Shown: positions 39,562 to 48,668 of the stretch, piece by piece
Layout: each line of letters starts with the position of its first letter
Position numbering within the stretch: the stretch's first letter is position 1
Assembly: GCA_031550535.1 (NCBI GenBank)
Contig: JAVBOM010000006.1
Location: forward strand, 86,892-150,891
Direction: 5' to 3'
Origin: Avichristensenella sp031550535
GTDB lineage: Bacteria > Bacillota > Clostridia > Christensenellales > Aristaeellaceae
Length of the DNA: 64,000 nucleotides
Notes under the pieces: model-generated
What the model was told of the DNA's origin: nothing
The model's database searches: none
The model's input: only the letters and a program-made list of their open reading frames with translations
Translations under genes and position numbers: made by a program

Positions 39562-40581
39562 TCACCGCGTTACCACGTTAGAAAACGCGCAAGCACTCGC
39601 ATACTGAACCTCCGTCTGTGGCAAAGTTAGTGATACAAAGTCGTCCCCATCCCTGCGAAAGACGGCGTGCCATGGCGCGTTGTTGCGTATAAACGACAAA
39701 TACCTGCCGTCCGGCGAGAAGCTGCATTTCGTATAGGAAGCGTCCGATCCGAACTGCTTAACACGAATATAGTGCGATCCGTCCCACCTGTGCACCTCGG
39801 GAACGAGAAAAGGATTTGCTTCAAATACCATCGCAATGTACATACCGTCGGCGGTCATTGACAGTGACACGACTTTACTTTGCCGAGTGAGGCTCATGGA
39901 ACCTTTGCTTTTGTACGCATCACCGTCTCTGGTGTACGTGTAGAATTGGTTGCTAGTGTCGCATCCAATCACGAGCCTGTCTCCATTCCCAGAGAGAGCC
40001 ATGGCGTTGCAGGTAATCATTGGAAAAGACGCCGGGATAGCCATAGCAACATAACCATCTACAGTGCGCTTGAACGTGCGGAATTCTTTGCTGCCACAGT
40101 CGACGGCGAGATAATCGCCCGATTGGGAAATAGTCAGCGTCCTCCCCCAAAAATTGAAGGTCGGAACTGGCATCCTGACAAATTTACCTGCTTCCGGCTT
40201 GTACATAACCAGCGACGGCATGTTGTTCGCCAAGATTGCAAGTGTACCGTCGGCAGCCATTGCACAAACCCGGCTCAGCGTAGATGCGGGCGTATCTAGC
40301 TCAATCTGGGTAAGTGTATCCCGGGACCTGGAATATGTGCTTACATACGGCGCTTGCCCACTCACGACTGCGGCCATGTACTTTGCATCCGGTGTTATAC
40401 TTACCGCGAGGCATGGTCCGGGCGGTTGGTGGACAAGATTCTCTGTCGGAGTTATTACGTCCCCCTGTATCTGGAATAGCTGTGCCCGCACACCAGCATT
40501 GTTCGCCCCGACAACCGTGTAATACGTCCGTTCTTCCGTAGCTATCGGTGCGTTCAAGTACCCCCGCCTGCTCATCCTCAT
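39562..40581 (-). CDS. Beta-propeller (WD40-like) protein in the tail-fibre region
   Basis: 339 residues. Six clear repeats of about 40-45 residues, each with an SxDGxYLA-like turn (SITPDAKYMAAV, AMAADGTLAIL, TISQSGDYLAV, ALSGNGDRLVI, SMTADGMYIAM, SFSPDGRYLSF). The N-terminal strands (YYTVVGANNAGVRAQLFQI) and C-terminal VQYASACAF could close a seventh blade. The ATG overlaps the stop of the preceding fibre gene, so it is part of the late operon. The base composition is lower in GC than its neighbours. Likely a receptor- or glycan-binding tip. Confidence 0.8.
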   Translation of the reverse strand: MRMSRRGYLNAPIATEERTYYTVVGANNAGVRAQLFQIQGDVITPTENLVHQPPGPCLAVSITPDAKYMAAVVSGQAPYVSTYSRSRDTLTQIELDTPASTLSRVCAMAADGTLAILANNMPSLVMYKPEAGKFVRMPVPTFNFWGRTLTISQSGDYLAVDCGSKEFRTFKRTVDGYVAMAIPASFPMITCNAMALSGNGDRLVIGCDTSNQFYTYTRDGDAYKSKGSMSLTRQSKVVSLSMTADGMYIAMVFEANPFLVPEVHRWDGSHYIRVKQFGSDASYTKCSFSPDGRYLSFIRNNAPWHAVFRRDGDDFVSLTLPQTEVQYASACAFSNVVTR

Positions 40582-41789
40582 TCGAGCTGTCCCCCAACCC
40601 GCCAGTCGTTCGCCGCCCGTTTTTTCAGCACAAACCCGGCGTACTGCCCCGGCAGCGTCCGACCCTCCTCAAACCCGTGCAGCGTCACGCCCTCCGCCGG
40701 CGCGATGGTCACCGCGCCCGTGCCCTCCTGCCGCACCTCGATCTCCGCCAACACAGGAATCGCCGCCTCCGCGTCTGTGGGGATCGTGAGCGTAACAGCA
40801 GTTTCGGAATACACTTCAAGCTGCTTCCCGATGTCGTCCACCGTCAACGCCCGACTTGTCGTCACGGTGGCGATTTCCGCAAAAAGCTGCTCCGGCTTCA
40901 CCCGACCATTGACCAGGTCTGCGTAAACACCCGCGTGCCCATGATTACCCCGCGCGGCGTCGTTCGCGCCTGTGCCCAAGTTCGCGTACGCAGCACCTTT
41001 CAGCCCTGCCGAGCGGTCATCCAACGCCTTAACGCGCGCTTCCAGTGCCTTGACAACGTCCGTAATCGGCCCGAGATCTCCCGGATCACCGCCCGGATCG
41101 TCATCCCCGCCGCCGTCGCCGCCTGATCCAGTACCAGTGGAGAAAATTTCCCGCAGCCACACCCGCTGGTCTGCCTGTACAGCCTCCGCGAGGACAACCT
41201 TGCCGCCCACGACGCCCCAATCGAAGCACTCCACGCCGTCGATGTTGACGGAGGTCACGTTCTCGGCGGCCATATCGACCGGCGCGAACTCCGTTTGCCC
41301 CTCCGTCGCGGCGTGTTCCTCGGTGTGAAACATGATCGTGCCAAGGTTCGCCACGTTGATCCTGACCGTCTCCGCGTTGCCGACCTGGACCATGGCTCGG
41401 ATTGTGCGACTCACGACGGTCGCGCCGCCGAACGTCGGCATAAAATCGGCCATGGAGCCGACATTCTCATATGCATACAGGATTTCGCCCAGCGCCGGGT
41501 GTTCCGCGAAGACACCCACCTCGCGGAACCAAAACCCCTCCTCCATATCGGCGGTACGCAGGGTGAATTCGAGCTGCACCACCCGGTTATCGATGGTCTT
41601 TTTGCGAAGCTGCGCGCTGGATTGCACCTCATGCACCAGCGATGTCACCCTATAGAAGGGGGTAACGGGCGACAATTCGCCGTCCCCGACTGCGATTCGC
41701 GTGATTGGCGTCGGGATACCGTGTTCCAATGACTTTAGAAGCAGGTCGTGCCCCTGGTCTGTCAAAACCAGGCCGTTGAATTTCGGCAT
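40578..41789 (-). CDS. Phage tail fibre protein with DUF3751-type N-terminal domain
   Basis: 403 residues from the ATG at 41789 (AGGAGGGC upstream). The first 150 residues (PKFNGLVLTDQGHDLLLKSL, then FWFREVGVFAEHP) match the tail-collar attachment domain that plugs fibres into the baseplate. A Gly/Asp-rich linker and a heptad segment (DVVKALEARVKALDDR) precede a C-terminal domain with GNHGHAGVYADL. It is one of three fibre-type proteins in the operon. Confidence 0.85.
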   Translation of the reverse strand: MPKFNGLVLTDQGHDLLLKSLEHGIPTPITRIAVGDGELSPVTPFYRVTSLVHEVQSSAQLRKKTIDNRVVQLEFTLRTADMEEGFWFREVGVFAEHPALGEILYAYENVGSMADFMPTFGGATVVSRTIRAMVQVGNAETVRINVANLGTIMFHTEEHAATEGQTEFAPVDMAAENVTSVNIDGVECFDWGVVGGKVVLAEAVQADQRVWLREIFSTGTGSGGDGGGDDDPGGDPGDLGPITDVVKALEARVKALDDRSAGLKGAAYANLGTGANDAARGNHGHAGVYADLVNGRVKPEQLFAEIATVTTSRALTVDDIGKQLEVYSETAVTLTIPTDAEAAIPVLAEIEVRQEGTGAVTIAPAEGVTLHGFEEGRTLPGQYAGFVLKKRAANDWRVGGQLE

Positions 41790-41800
41790 CCGCAGCCCTC

Positions 41801-42103
41801 CTAAGCTATTCTTCGGCAAACATCGGTCCGCACCGGCGGCGTGTCCTCTGCCTCCTTCGTGAACGCGCGCGAGACCTCGTAGGTTTTGGCGCTATAGAGG
41901 AACTTGTCGCCCACATCGAACGTGTGGCCGTCCGGCAGGTCAACCCACTTGGGGACGGTGTGCCCGTCCCCATCGTTTTGCTCCGTATCAATGGCCGCGC
42001 TCTCCAAAATCGCCAGCCGCCGTTCCAGTGCCTCCACCCGGACCTGTAGCTTCATCATAATAGTGTCCCGCGAAGGGCCAATGTGCCGCACATCGATGCT
42101 CAT
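41801..42103 (-). CDS. Small coiled-coil tail protein, 100 residues
   Basis: N-terminal coiled coil (DTIMMKLQVRVEALERRLAI), then a small domain with PDGHTFDVGDKFLYS. Overlaps the upstream fibre gene (ATGA). Probably an adaptor or chaperone for the neighbouring fibres; no family assigned. Confidence 0.75.
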   Translation of the reverse strand: MSIDVRHIGPSRDTIMMKLQVRVEALERRLAILESAAIDTEQNDGDGHTVPKWVDLPDGHTFDVGDKFLYSAKTYEVSRAFTKEAEDTPPVRTDVCRRIA

Positions 42104-43668
42104 AGGATCACCCCGTCAATCCGTCGAAGCGTGATAGACGTCCCCGGCTCGCGTTTGAGGACCGCCCGAACGCATACGCCCCACACATCCGCCGTTTTTG
42201 TGGCATTTTGGAACGTGAAAGCCTTACCGTTGATCGCGGCAGTGGTCACGTCCTCCCAGATGATTTCTTCCGGCGCGTCAAAACCATTGTTACAGGCGAA
42301 ATACTGCTGTGTCGCGCCCAGGGCTAGTGTGACGTCCGGTTTGACCAGGATGCGCCGAGGCATTTCATCGGTCGCAATGGGTTCGTTCATGACGATGTCG
42401 ATGCCCATAACGGTCTTACTCCATTGGAGTATCGCGTCCACCGCGACCGTGCCGTCATCCACGGTCACCCGTATGACATGTGCCCCATTTGCGGCCCTGG
42501 CCCACAGTTCCGCTGTGAACGATGCGGTCTGTGTAGCGTTCCGGGTCACATTTTCCGCTCGCATGAACTCCACGTCGTCGCACGCAACGGACACCGTCAG
42601 CTTGTCGCCCGGGTTCGGATCGTCCACGCTGAACTTGACCTCAAACGCGCCAGCCAGCTCACCAAGCTCCGTCGTCTCCATCGTGATAACGGGTGGGTTA
42701 TTGTAGTTGATCGCGATGGGAGAGCCGACCGTGTACCCGGATTCCGCGCCCAGCGCGTCCACCGCCTTGACACGCACCTGGTAGTACACGCCCGTCGTAG
42801 GCACAGTGTCTGCGAACAGCGTCTCTGTGGTGATGCCAATCTGCGTGTACGCGGCCGTGTCCACGCGCCGCTCCCATACATAGCTGATCGCGTTGCTCTC
42901 CGGGTCCGTGGACCCGCCTGTGGAAAGCGTGAGCGCCTGTCCGGCCTGCGGGGTGCCGTGGGTGATGCCGTTGGGGTTTGTGGGGGGCTGGTTCAGGCTG
43001 CCGCGCAGCAGGATGATGCCCGTGCCACCCTGACCGCCGGCACCGGTGCTGCTGCCCGCGAACTGGCTGTTGCTGCCGCCACCACCACCGCCGCCAGCAC
43101 CCATGTTGGCGGCTCCGGGCTTGCCTGCGCTTCCGCCAATAGCGTCGGTTCCATCCGCGCCGTCTCCGCCGCCGTCTGCGCCGCCCTTGCCGCCTCGGCC
43201 AGGTGTGTGAACGCTCGCGTTCAGGCCACCACCACCACCGCCACCGCTAGCACCGTAGCGCGGGGAGCCGAAATATACGGGTGACCCTTGGAAGGCGGGC
43301 GTACCGTTGGTGCCGATGCCACCATTTCCGCCCGCCGAAGCGCCAGCGCCGCCCGGTGCTCCGGGACCGCTGGTCACGCGGCTGCCAAAACTGCTGGGCT
43401 TGCTGGACCCGCCGCCTATGATCGCCGTGATGATCTCGGATATGGCTACATTGTAAAAATTTGATACCGGCCCCCCGGCACCGCCAGTGCTATAGCGGCC
43501 GTCGCTACCGCCGTCCACGATACAGAGGTCGGCGGTGAACGCCCGCTTAGGGATCACCGTGCCCGTGGTCAGGAGGCGGACGCAGTATTTGCCCTGCTCG
43601 TACTCGACGATGTCCCAATTGCCTGTATAGGTAAACGGGGCAAGGTCCTTGCTGATCGCTGTCGCCAC
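42100..43668 (-). CDS. Large tail fibre protein with glycine-rich domain and fibronectin-like repeats
   Basis: 522 residues from a GTG at 43668 with AAGGAGG upstream. After an N-terminal beta domain (residues 1-50) comes a glycine-rich region of about 150 residues (GGGGGGG runs, GGAGASAGGNGG). This sort of collagen-like or polyglycine-II region forms receptor tips in phage adhesins such as T2/S16 gp38. The C-terminal 280 residues contain fibronectin III-like modules (NQPPTNPNGITHGTPQAGQA and NNPPVITMETTELGELAGAF). Host recognition is the likely role. Confidence 0.82.
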   Translation of the reverse strand: MATAISKDLAPFTYTGNWDIVEYEQGKYCVRLLTTGTVIPKRAFTADLCIVDGGSDGRYSTGGAGGPVSNFYNVAISEIITAIIGGGSSKPSSFGSRVTSGPGAPGGAGASAGGNGGIGTNGTPAFQGSPVYFGSPRYGASGGGGGGGLNASVHTPGRGGKGGADGGGDGADGTDAIGGSAGKPGAANMGAGGGGGGGSNSQFAGSSTGAGGQGGTGIILLRGSLNQPPTNPNGITHGTPQAGQALTLSTGGSTDPESNAISYVWERRVDTAAYTQIGITTETLFADTVPTTGVYYQVRVKAVDALGAESGYTVGSPIAINYNNPPVITMETTELGELAGAFEVKFSVDDPNPGDKLTVSVACDDVEFMRAENVTRNATQTASFTAELWARAANGAHVIRVTVDDGTVAVDAILQWSKTVMGIDIVMNEPIATDEMPRRILVKPDVTLALGATQQYFACNNGFDAPEEIIWEDVTTAAINGKAFTFQNATKTADVWGVCVRAVLKREPGTSITLRRIDGVIL

Positions 43669-43682
43669 GTTCTCGCCTCCTT

Positions 43683-44438
43683 CTACGCCGTCATGCGGCC
43701 CGTCTCCGGCACCCATTGACCGTCGTGCACCGTGATCCCGTCCAGCGTCCAGAATGTCACCTGGAAGCCCACGCCGCCGGAAATATCGTTGTTCAGCATC
43801 TCGTTCAGCAGTTCAAGCCGCCGCTCCCAGTCTGCCAGGATGTCGCTTAAGCCGTCGACGTCTTCGGGCAGGTGAAGGTGGCGGCCGAACATCCGGCCCT
43901 CTCTGTCCTCCGGCTTGAACATCGAAAGCGGCGTGTACGCCGCCAGGTCCTCCAACGTGGCGTAGTCCGTCGGAGGGCCGACGATCACGGCCACCTGCGC
44001 AGCACCGACGATGATCGTGTGCATCTCCAAGCGCCAGCCGACCACAGACGCGCCGTTTGCCGCCGGAACATAGGCAAAATAATCGCGCCCCCCTTCGGAA
44101 GGCGCTACCACGCTCACCGCATATAAAACATCCTTTGCCCTGTCGTCTGGCGCTTCCGGGTTTGCGGCGAACAGCCCCTGCTCCCGCAGGTAGTACCCCT
44201 CGGCATTGCCCTCGCTCCCAATCGTTGTCCATGCCGAGAAGTCTGTCCCGTCCACCCGGTAGCCCTCGATGCCATACGACCGCACACTGTGCGCGAGGCC
44301 CGTCATGGCCGTGGGGTCGGCGGGCGGCATCCCGTCGCCCACCTCAATGCGGGTGAACTTGATTTCCTTGCCCGCCTGCGCGGAGGACAGCAGCTCGCGT
44401 CCTCTGACGGTCACCACGGAAAGCCTAAAGCCCGCCAT
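43683..44438 (-). CDS. Phage tail fibre attachment protein (DUF3751-type)
   Basis: 251 residues with the same N-terminal attachment domain as the 403-residue fibre protein (SVVTVRGRELLSSAQAGKEI, then YYLREQGLFAANPEA). The C-terminal half is short and ends in WTLDGITVHDGQWVPETG. Follows the gpI-like gene with a one-base overlap, the usual place for the first fibre gene. Confidence 0.85.
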   Translation of the reverse strand: MAGFRLSVVTVRGRELLSSAQAGKEIKFTRIEVGDGMPPADPTAMTGLAHSVRSYGIEGYRVDGTDFSAWTTIGSEGNAEGYYLREQGLFAANPEAPDDRAKDVLYAVSVVAPSEGGRDYFAYVPAANGASVVGWRLEMHTIIVGAAQVAVIVGPPTDYATLEDLAAYTPLSMFKPEDREGRMFGRHLHLPEDVDGLSDILADWERRLELLNEMLNNDISGGVGFQVTFWTLDGITVHDGQWVPETGRMTA

Positions 44439-45235
44439 TATATCTGTTCCCCTTTCGTCACAATCGTTCCGTCGACACGCTCGTAAGCACCCATACGGAG
44501 GAGCGCCGCGTCATACGGCTCGGCCTGCGTAACAATGCGCCCACGTATGAGCGCATGCGCCGTCACATAGACCTCAATCGACTCGATCTTCCCGTCAATG
44601 AATGGCGGAATGTCGGGCGGACGCAGCGACACGTCCACCGTATCCAGCAGCGCGACGCCGACAGCGTGATACTGCCGCAGCCACGCGACGGACACCGCCT
44701 CGATGAACTCCAACCACGACCGCGTGTTTTTCACACTGGTGATCGCCTCCACCAGACGCCGGATGTCCGCCTCGTCTGACAGCGGCATTTCAGTCGAAAC
44801 GCGAAAAAAAAACGGCTCACCGCCGTAATCAAACCATTCTATGACCTCCGCGTCCGACAGCGCGGCCGTGACGACCTCCTCCACGACGGACGGTGTGCCC
44901 TTGCGCGTGTGCCAGTCCAGCGACTTGCACACGAGCCTCACCCGCGTCACGAGCGGCGCGTCCGGCTCGTAGAAATCGACGTGCCAGTCCCACGCTTTCT
45001 GGTCAACGATAGCCGGGTCAATGATCGCTCCGATGGCCGCGTCGGAAATGCTCGGGTTGGCCCGGATCGCCTCCCAGGCCAGGCGTAAGCGCAGGATGAT
45101 CGCGAGGGCCGGAACGCGGCCGGTCGCCTTGCACAGCTCTGCGTCAACGGCTTCGGCCATTGCGAGGATGTCAGGGTCTCCGGCGATGGAGGGCGGGTGT
45201 AGTTCCCGTAGCGTGATCGTTTGGAGGTCACGCAT
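44438..45235 (-). CDS. Baseplate protein gpI-like
   Basis: 265 residues from the ATG at 45235 (TTGGAGG upstream), overlapping the gpJ-like stop. P2 gpI features: an early WDWHVDFYEPDAP block and the FFFRVSTEMPLSD region, with a C-terminal part that resembles the fibre attachment domains. It forms the wedge tip that joins baseplate to tail fibre. Confidence 0.85.
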   Translation of the reverse strand: MRDLQTITLRELHPPSIAGDPDILAMAEAVDAELCKATGRVPALAIILRLRLAWEAIRANPSISDAAIGAIIDPAIVDQKAWDWHVDFYEPDAPLVTRVRLVCKSLDWHTRKGTPSVVEEVVTAALSDAEVIEWFDYGGEPFFFRVSTEMPLSDEADIRRLVEAITSVKNTRSWLEFIEAVSVAWLRQYHAVGVALLDTVDVSLRPPDIPPFIDGKIESIEVYVTAHALIRGRIVTQAEPYDAALLRMGAYERVDGTIVTKGEQI

Positions 45236-46352
45236 GCTCCAGCCCTCCGTATCGCACGTCCACGGCGGCGTCCTGCGCAACCTGCCCCTGTTCGAGCACT
45301 GTGTATGTGGGGAAACTGATGGCGACGCGCCGCGCGCCCGCGTTCATCATGCGCCGGTGCAGTTCAGACGGATTGATGTCGCGGCCCAGCTTACCGCGCT
45401 GCCATTGCCGGTACGCCTCTACTGCCGCGTCCACCGCTGCCTGGATCGCGGGCGCGCTCGCCACATCGTTCTGGTCGATCCAGTACGTGGCGGTGATGTC
45501 ATACTCAACCGGGTCTGGCGCGACCACCTCCACGTGGTCAGTCAGCGGCCTGCGGGTTTTGTCGCTGAGGATGTCCAGCACGGCATCCATGATCTCCTGC
45601 GACGGCATGGTGCCGCCCTCCAGCAGCGGCGCTACGTTGACATACCCCGGCTCAGGTGTCCACACCGCGACGTCCATAATGGACGCATGCGCTGTCTTGC
45701 CCCAAAAAGCGTATGCGCCATCCGGTCCGGCGACGCTGAACGATTCCGGTGCTTCCCGGACGCGTACACGGTACGATTCGAGGTCCTCCCTATCCGCCCC
45801 GCCCGCGCTTTCGGTGGTGTTGACCGCTGTGTCCACAAACGGGTTCCGGTCCACCAGCGTGTTGATCTGCCCCGGAAGGAAGCCGTTCCCGGTCGGGCCG
45901 GTCGCGCCGCATCGCGCCGTCACGTCCCCCGTGATCGTCCCCGCAGGGATGTCCAGCGCTTCGGTCGTGGCGAACAGCACGTCGCCTACTGCGAGGCGCG
46001 TACCCGCCGCGATGGTGGTCACGGCAGGGCGCGTGGTGGAAAGCGTGAACCGGATGGTCGTCAGCGCGGCGGAAGGTTGTAGGCGGTCGGCGCGCGCGCC
46101 GTATAGCCAGCCGATGTCTTCTATTGTATCCTCACCCGCGTAGCGCAAGAGGGTACTCTTGCCCGTTTTGTCAATGAGCGCGTTCTGCTGCGTGATGAGC
46201 AGCGCCACGGCTTCCAGGAACAGCCTGCGCGGGTCGCCCGGATACAGCCGGAAATCCGCTTGCCCCGCGAGCCGTGCCGCGCTCTCAAACCCGGCAATGA
46301 CTGCCGCCTCAATGGCGCGCGCGTCCATGGGCGCGAACTGTATGTCCTGCAT
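45228..46352 (-). CDS. Baseplate J-like protein
   Basis: 374 residues, ATG at 46352 overlapping the gp25-like gene (TGATG). Family motifs are visible: LLRYAGEDTIEDIGWLYGA, AGTRLAVGDVLFAT, GAGGADREDLESYRVRVREA-type block and the KTAHASIMDVAVWTPEPGYV region. Major wedge component of the contractile-tail baseplate (P2 gpJ, T4 gp6 class). Confidence 0.93.
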   Translation of the reverse strand: MQDIQFAPMDARAIEAAVIAGFESAARLAGQADFRLYPGDPRRLFLEAVALLITQQNALIDKTGKSTLLRYAGEDTIEDIGWLYGARADRLQPSAALTTIRFTLSTTRPAVTTIAAGTRLAVGDVLFATTEALDIPAGTITGDVTARCGATGPTGNGFLPGQINTLVDRNPFVDTAVNTTESAGGADREDLESYRVRVREAPESFSVAGPDGAYAFWGKTAHASIMDVAVWTPEPGYVNVAPLLEGGTMPSQEIMDAVLDILSDKTRRPLTDHVEVVAPDPVEYDITATYWIDQNDVASAPAIQAAVDAAVEAYRQWQRGKLGRDINPSELHRRMMNAGARRVAISFPTYTVLEQGQVAQDAAVDVRYGGLEHA

Positions 46353-46675
46353 CACAGGTTCACCTCCCCGATGGTGACACGAGGGATCATGCGCCCGCTC
46401 AGCGCGTCCTCTGTGTCCTGGATGAAATCTATCTGGGTTATGACGGCGCGCGGCTCGTACTGGCGAATGGCTGCGAACACCTGTCCTATAAGTCTCGCTT
46501 GCGCGGCGGGCATCGGGCTGTCCAGCAGGGACCAGTCTACACCGAACGCACGGTCCAGCGGCACGCTGAACACTGGCGTGGTAAGGATCATACGAACGTT
46601 TTGCAGCACTTCCGCCACGCCCGTCGCGCTAAAATCGATCTTTGCCATTCTGTCGCCCGTGACCGTGTATGCCAT
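46352..46675 (-). CDS. Baseplate wedge protein, gpW/gp25 family
   Basis: 107 residues with the gp25-like lysozyme-fold pattern: VAEVLQNVRMILTTPVFSVP, then RAFGVDWSLLDSP and EPRAVITQIDF. Joins the tail sheath to the baseplate. ATG overlaps the next upstream gene by one base. Confidence 0.92.
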   Translation of the reverse strand: MAYTVTGDRMAKIDFSATGVAEVLQNVRMILTTPVFSVPLDRAFGVDWSLLDSPMPAAQARLIGQVFAAIRQYEPRAVITQIDFIQDTEDALSGRMIPRVTIGEVNL

Positions 46676-47064
46676 CAGAAATACTCCTTCATGATAACTG
46701 CCAGTTCGGAATACTCCACGCCGCGCGGGCTGACCGCGTGGTCGGCTTCCTCAATGCTTTCAATGTACCAGTCTCCCTGACTCTCCGGTCTGCCGTTACG
46801 AATGAACGGCGCGTGCGCGCCCTCGTCTACTGCGCGCCGCAGGCGTTCCGCCTCCTCCCCGGGGTTCGCGCCGAGGCTCCTATGCAGGCGGATAACGAGG
46901 CTGATTTCGTCCTGTCCAGGCCCGCCGAACTGCGGGCGCGGCTTGCCGTTCGTGACCTCATGGAGGCCCCAGCGGCCCGTGGTGGTGCGCATGTACTCGT
47001 CGTAGGTTCGCACCTTGTCGCCGCGAACCTCGAACACAAAATCGCCCCAGGACCCGAGATTCAC
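46675..47064 (-). CDS. Tail protein gpU-like
   Basis: 129 residues from a GTG with AGGAGG 8 bases upstream (47064). The pattern of an FVFEV strand, then KPRPQFGGPGQDEISLVI, a GEEAERLRRAVDEGAHAPFI helix and GDWYIESIEE fits the P2 gpU tail family. The position next to the spike gene differs from P2, so the assignment is by pattern only. Confidence 0.75.
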   Translation of the reverse strand: MNLGSWGDFVFEVRGDKVRTYDEYMRTTTGRWGLHEVTNGKPRPQFGGPGQDEISLVIRLHRSLGANPGEEAERLRRAVDEGAHAPFIRNGRPESQGDWYIESIEEADHAVSPRGVEYSELAVIMKEYF

Positions 47065-47076
47065 CGGCGTCACCTC

Positions 47077-47595
47077 CTACGCGTGGGTATGATGGTTGTC
47101 GCTTTTGCCAGCAGCCAGAATGTCGACCGTCGCGCGGATGGAACCGTTCACTGTGACGTCGCCGGTGATCTGGACGTTTCCGGTGATACGTATCGTTTCG
47201 GCGGTTACCACGGCTTCCTTGGCTTCCACAATCGCATAGCCGCTCGTCTTGATGCTCGCCGTGCCTGTCCCGACGTTGTACTCGATCACCGTGCCGTCGC
47301 TGTACTCGGTCCGATACACGCCGGTCGCGTTGTCCGGCATGTTGGACGCGGTGTAGTAGGACCCGAGGACGAACCCCTCCTGCTCGCCGTTTTGCAGGTG
47401 TGTGCAAAGGACATGCTCGCCCACCTCAGGCAGTGAAAGGTTGCGCGCGCCCACCGTATTGCGCTGCATCACCTGCATCTCGGCGGAGACGAACTCCTTG
47501 CCGGTCGGGCCTGTCATGTCGTCGAACGCCACGCGCACGGTGTTGTTTTTGGGGTTAACGCTGGATACCTGGCCGACGCGGATGTTACTAGGCAT
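47077..47595 (-). CDS. Baseplate spike protein gpV/gp45-like
   Basis: 172 residues from the ATG at 47595 (GAGGTGA upstream). OB-fold domain first (GQVSSVNPKNNTVRVAFDDM and PEVGEHVLCTHL), then a regular beta-helix stretch (ITGNVQITGDVTVNGSI). It ends KSDNHHTHA, a histidine tip of the kind that binds iron at the apex of P2 and phi92 spikes. It pierces the outer surface on contraction. Confidence 0.92.
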   Translation of the reverse strand: MPSNIRVGQVSSVNPKNNTVRVAFDDMTGPTGKEFVSAEMQVMQRNTVGARNLSLPEVGEHVLCTHLQNGEQEGFVLGSYYTASNMPDNATGVYRTEYSDGTVIEYNVGTGTASIKTSGYAIVEAKEAVVTAETIRITGNVQITGDVTVNGSIRATVDILAAGKSDNHHTHA

Positions 47596-47605
47596 GCTGC
47601 TCACC

Positions 47606-48667
47606 TCAATATCCTTCGAGGCATCGATGGCCCTCGATCTCGTTCGTGTACTCCGTTGCGGACAGCGTGTGTTTCACCGTGTCAGCGATGTATTTCCCGT
47701 CGTACACGCCATAGCCCTCAATCGTGAACGTAGCCCCTGAACACATGCGCGGGTTTCCAATAGCCGTGATGCTGCATATCCACTCGCGCTTATTCTGCTC
47801 CCGAAGTGCTGACTTCGCCTTCTGCTTCGCGGTGCCGCGCGCATCGTAACGGATATCAGCAAAATCATCCGCGACATGGGTTGCCGGGACGATGGCTTTT
47901 ACGGCCATGTCTGGCCTTTGAGGCGACATCGCCATGGGAGTGTTTACGGAGCTGCTGGAACGGTGCAGGTCACCGCGCAGGTCCGACGGCCGGGTGTTGA
48001 CCACGAGAGCCTGTCCCACGGCCGGCGCGCTGGGGGGCGTGAACGTCTCCTTAACCAGCTTGCCGGACTTGGGGTCCTTATACGCCGCCGTAGCACTGCT
48101 GGCAGTATTTGATGAGTCCTGCTTTAGCTTTATTGATGTCATCCGCTTGTCGCCGCGACGGAATGTCGCGATGGGTTCGCGCGCCTCGTATTTTGCTTCA
48201 TCAAAAATAACAATTTGGTTATTGAACACCTTGACGGTCGCGCCGTGGTTCCGGCTGACGCGGTGCAGGAACGCAAGATCGCCCTCCTGCCGCTGGTCGA
48301 TTCGATCAAGAGCAGGATCGTCGTCCAACTCGTATACGAGCGCCAGGTCACCGCGCCCAGCAATCTCCTCCGCGATCTCCCGAAGCGTGGTATCCTCCCA
48401 GCCCTGCGAGTGCTGTTCCCGTCTGATGGAGGCTTCCAACGGAACTGAGACTGCGGTGATGTTCGCGATGGACCCGTCCGCCGAATCGTCATAGTCCATG
48501 CCGTCCAATTCGAACATGCCGCAGTCCAGCGTGTCCGTAGTCCCCGGCGCCTCCCACGACTCCGCGACAATGCGCACGCGGAGAACCGTGCCGGTTATGG
48601 CGTAAGGGGTCGCCCCGGACTTCTTCTTTCCCCCATCATACAGAATATCGTAAAAATCGTCCGGCAC
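47606..48667 (-). CDS. Baseplate hub protein gpD-like, C-terminal part
   Basis: 353 residues from a GTG at 48667 (GAAGGGGGG upstream). It carries the hub domains of the phage late control D family (TDTLDCGMFELDGMDYD, AISVP-like ITAVSVPLEASIR and GDLAFLHRVSRNHGATVKVF) and ends KHTLSATEYTNEIEG. The N-terminal domain of this family is absent and is instead encoded by the small gene immediately upstream, out of frame by one base across a G6 run (48673-48678). Confidence 0.88.
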   Translation of the reverse strand: MPDDFYDILYDGGKKKSGATPYAITGTVLRVRIVAESWEAPGTTDTLDCGMFELDGMDYDDSADGSIANITAVSVPLEASIRREQHSQGWEDTTLREIAEEIAGRGDLALVYELDDDPALDRIDQRQEGDLAFLHRVSRNHGATVKVFNNQIVIFDEAKYEAREPIATFRRGDKRMTSIKLKQDSSNTASSATAAYKDPKSGKLVKETFTPPSAPAVGQALVVNTRPSDLRGDLHRSSSSVNTPMAMSPQRPDMAVKAIVPATHVADDFADIRYDARGTAKQKAKSALREQNKREWICSITAIGNPRMCSGATFTIEGYGVYDGKYIADTVKHTLSATEYTNEIEGHRCLEGY

Positions 48668-48668
48668 T

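Noticed and set aside
39562..43668. Diversity-generating retroelement acting on the fibre genes
   Set aside because: No reverse transcriptase, template repeat or adenine-biased variable repeat was seen in the window.
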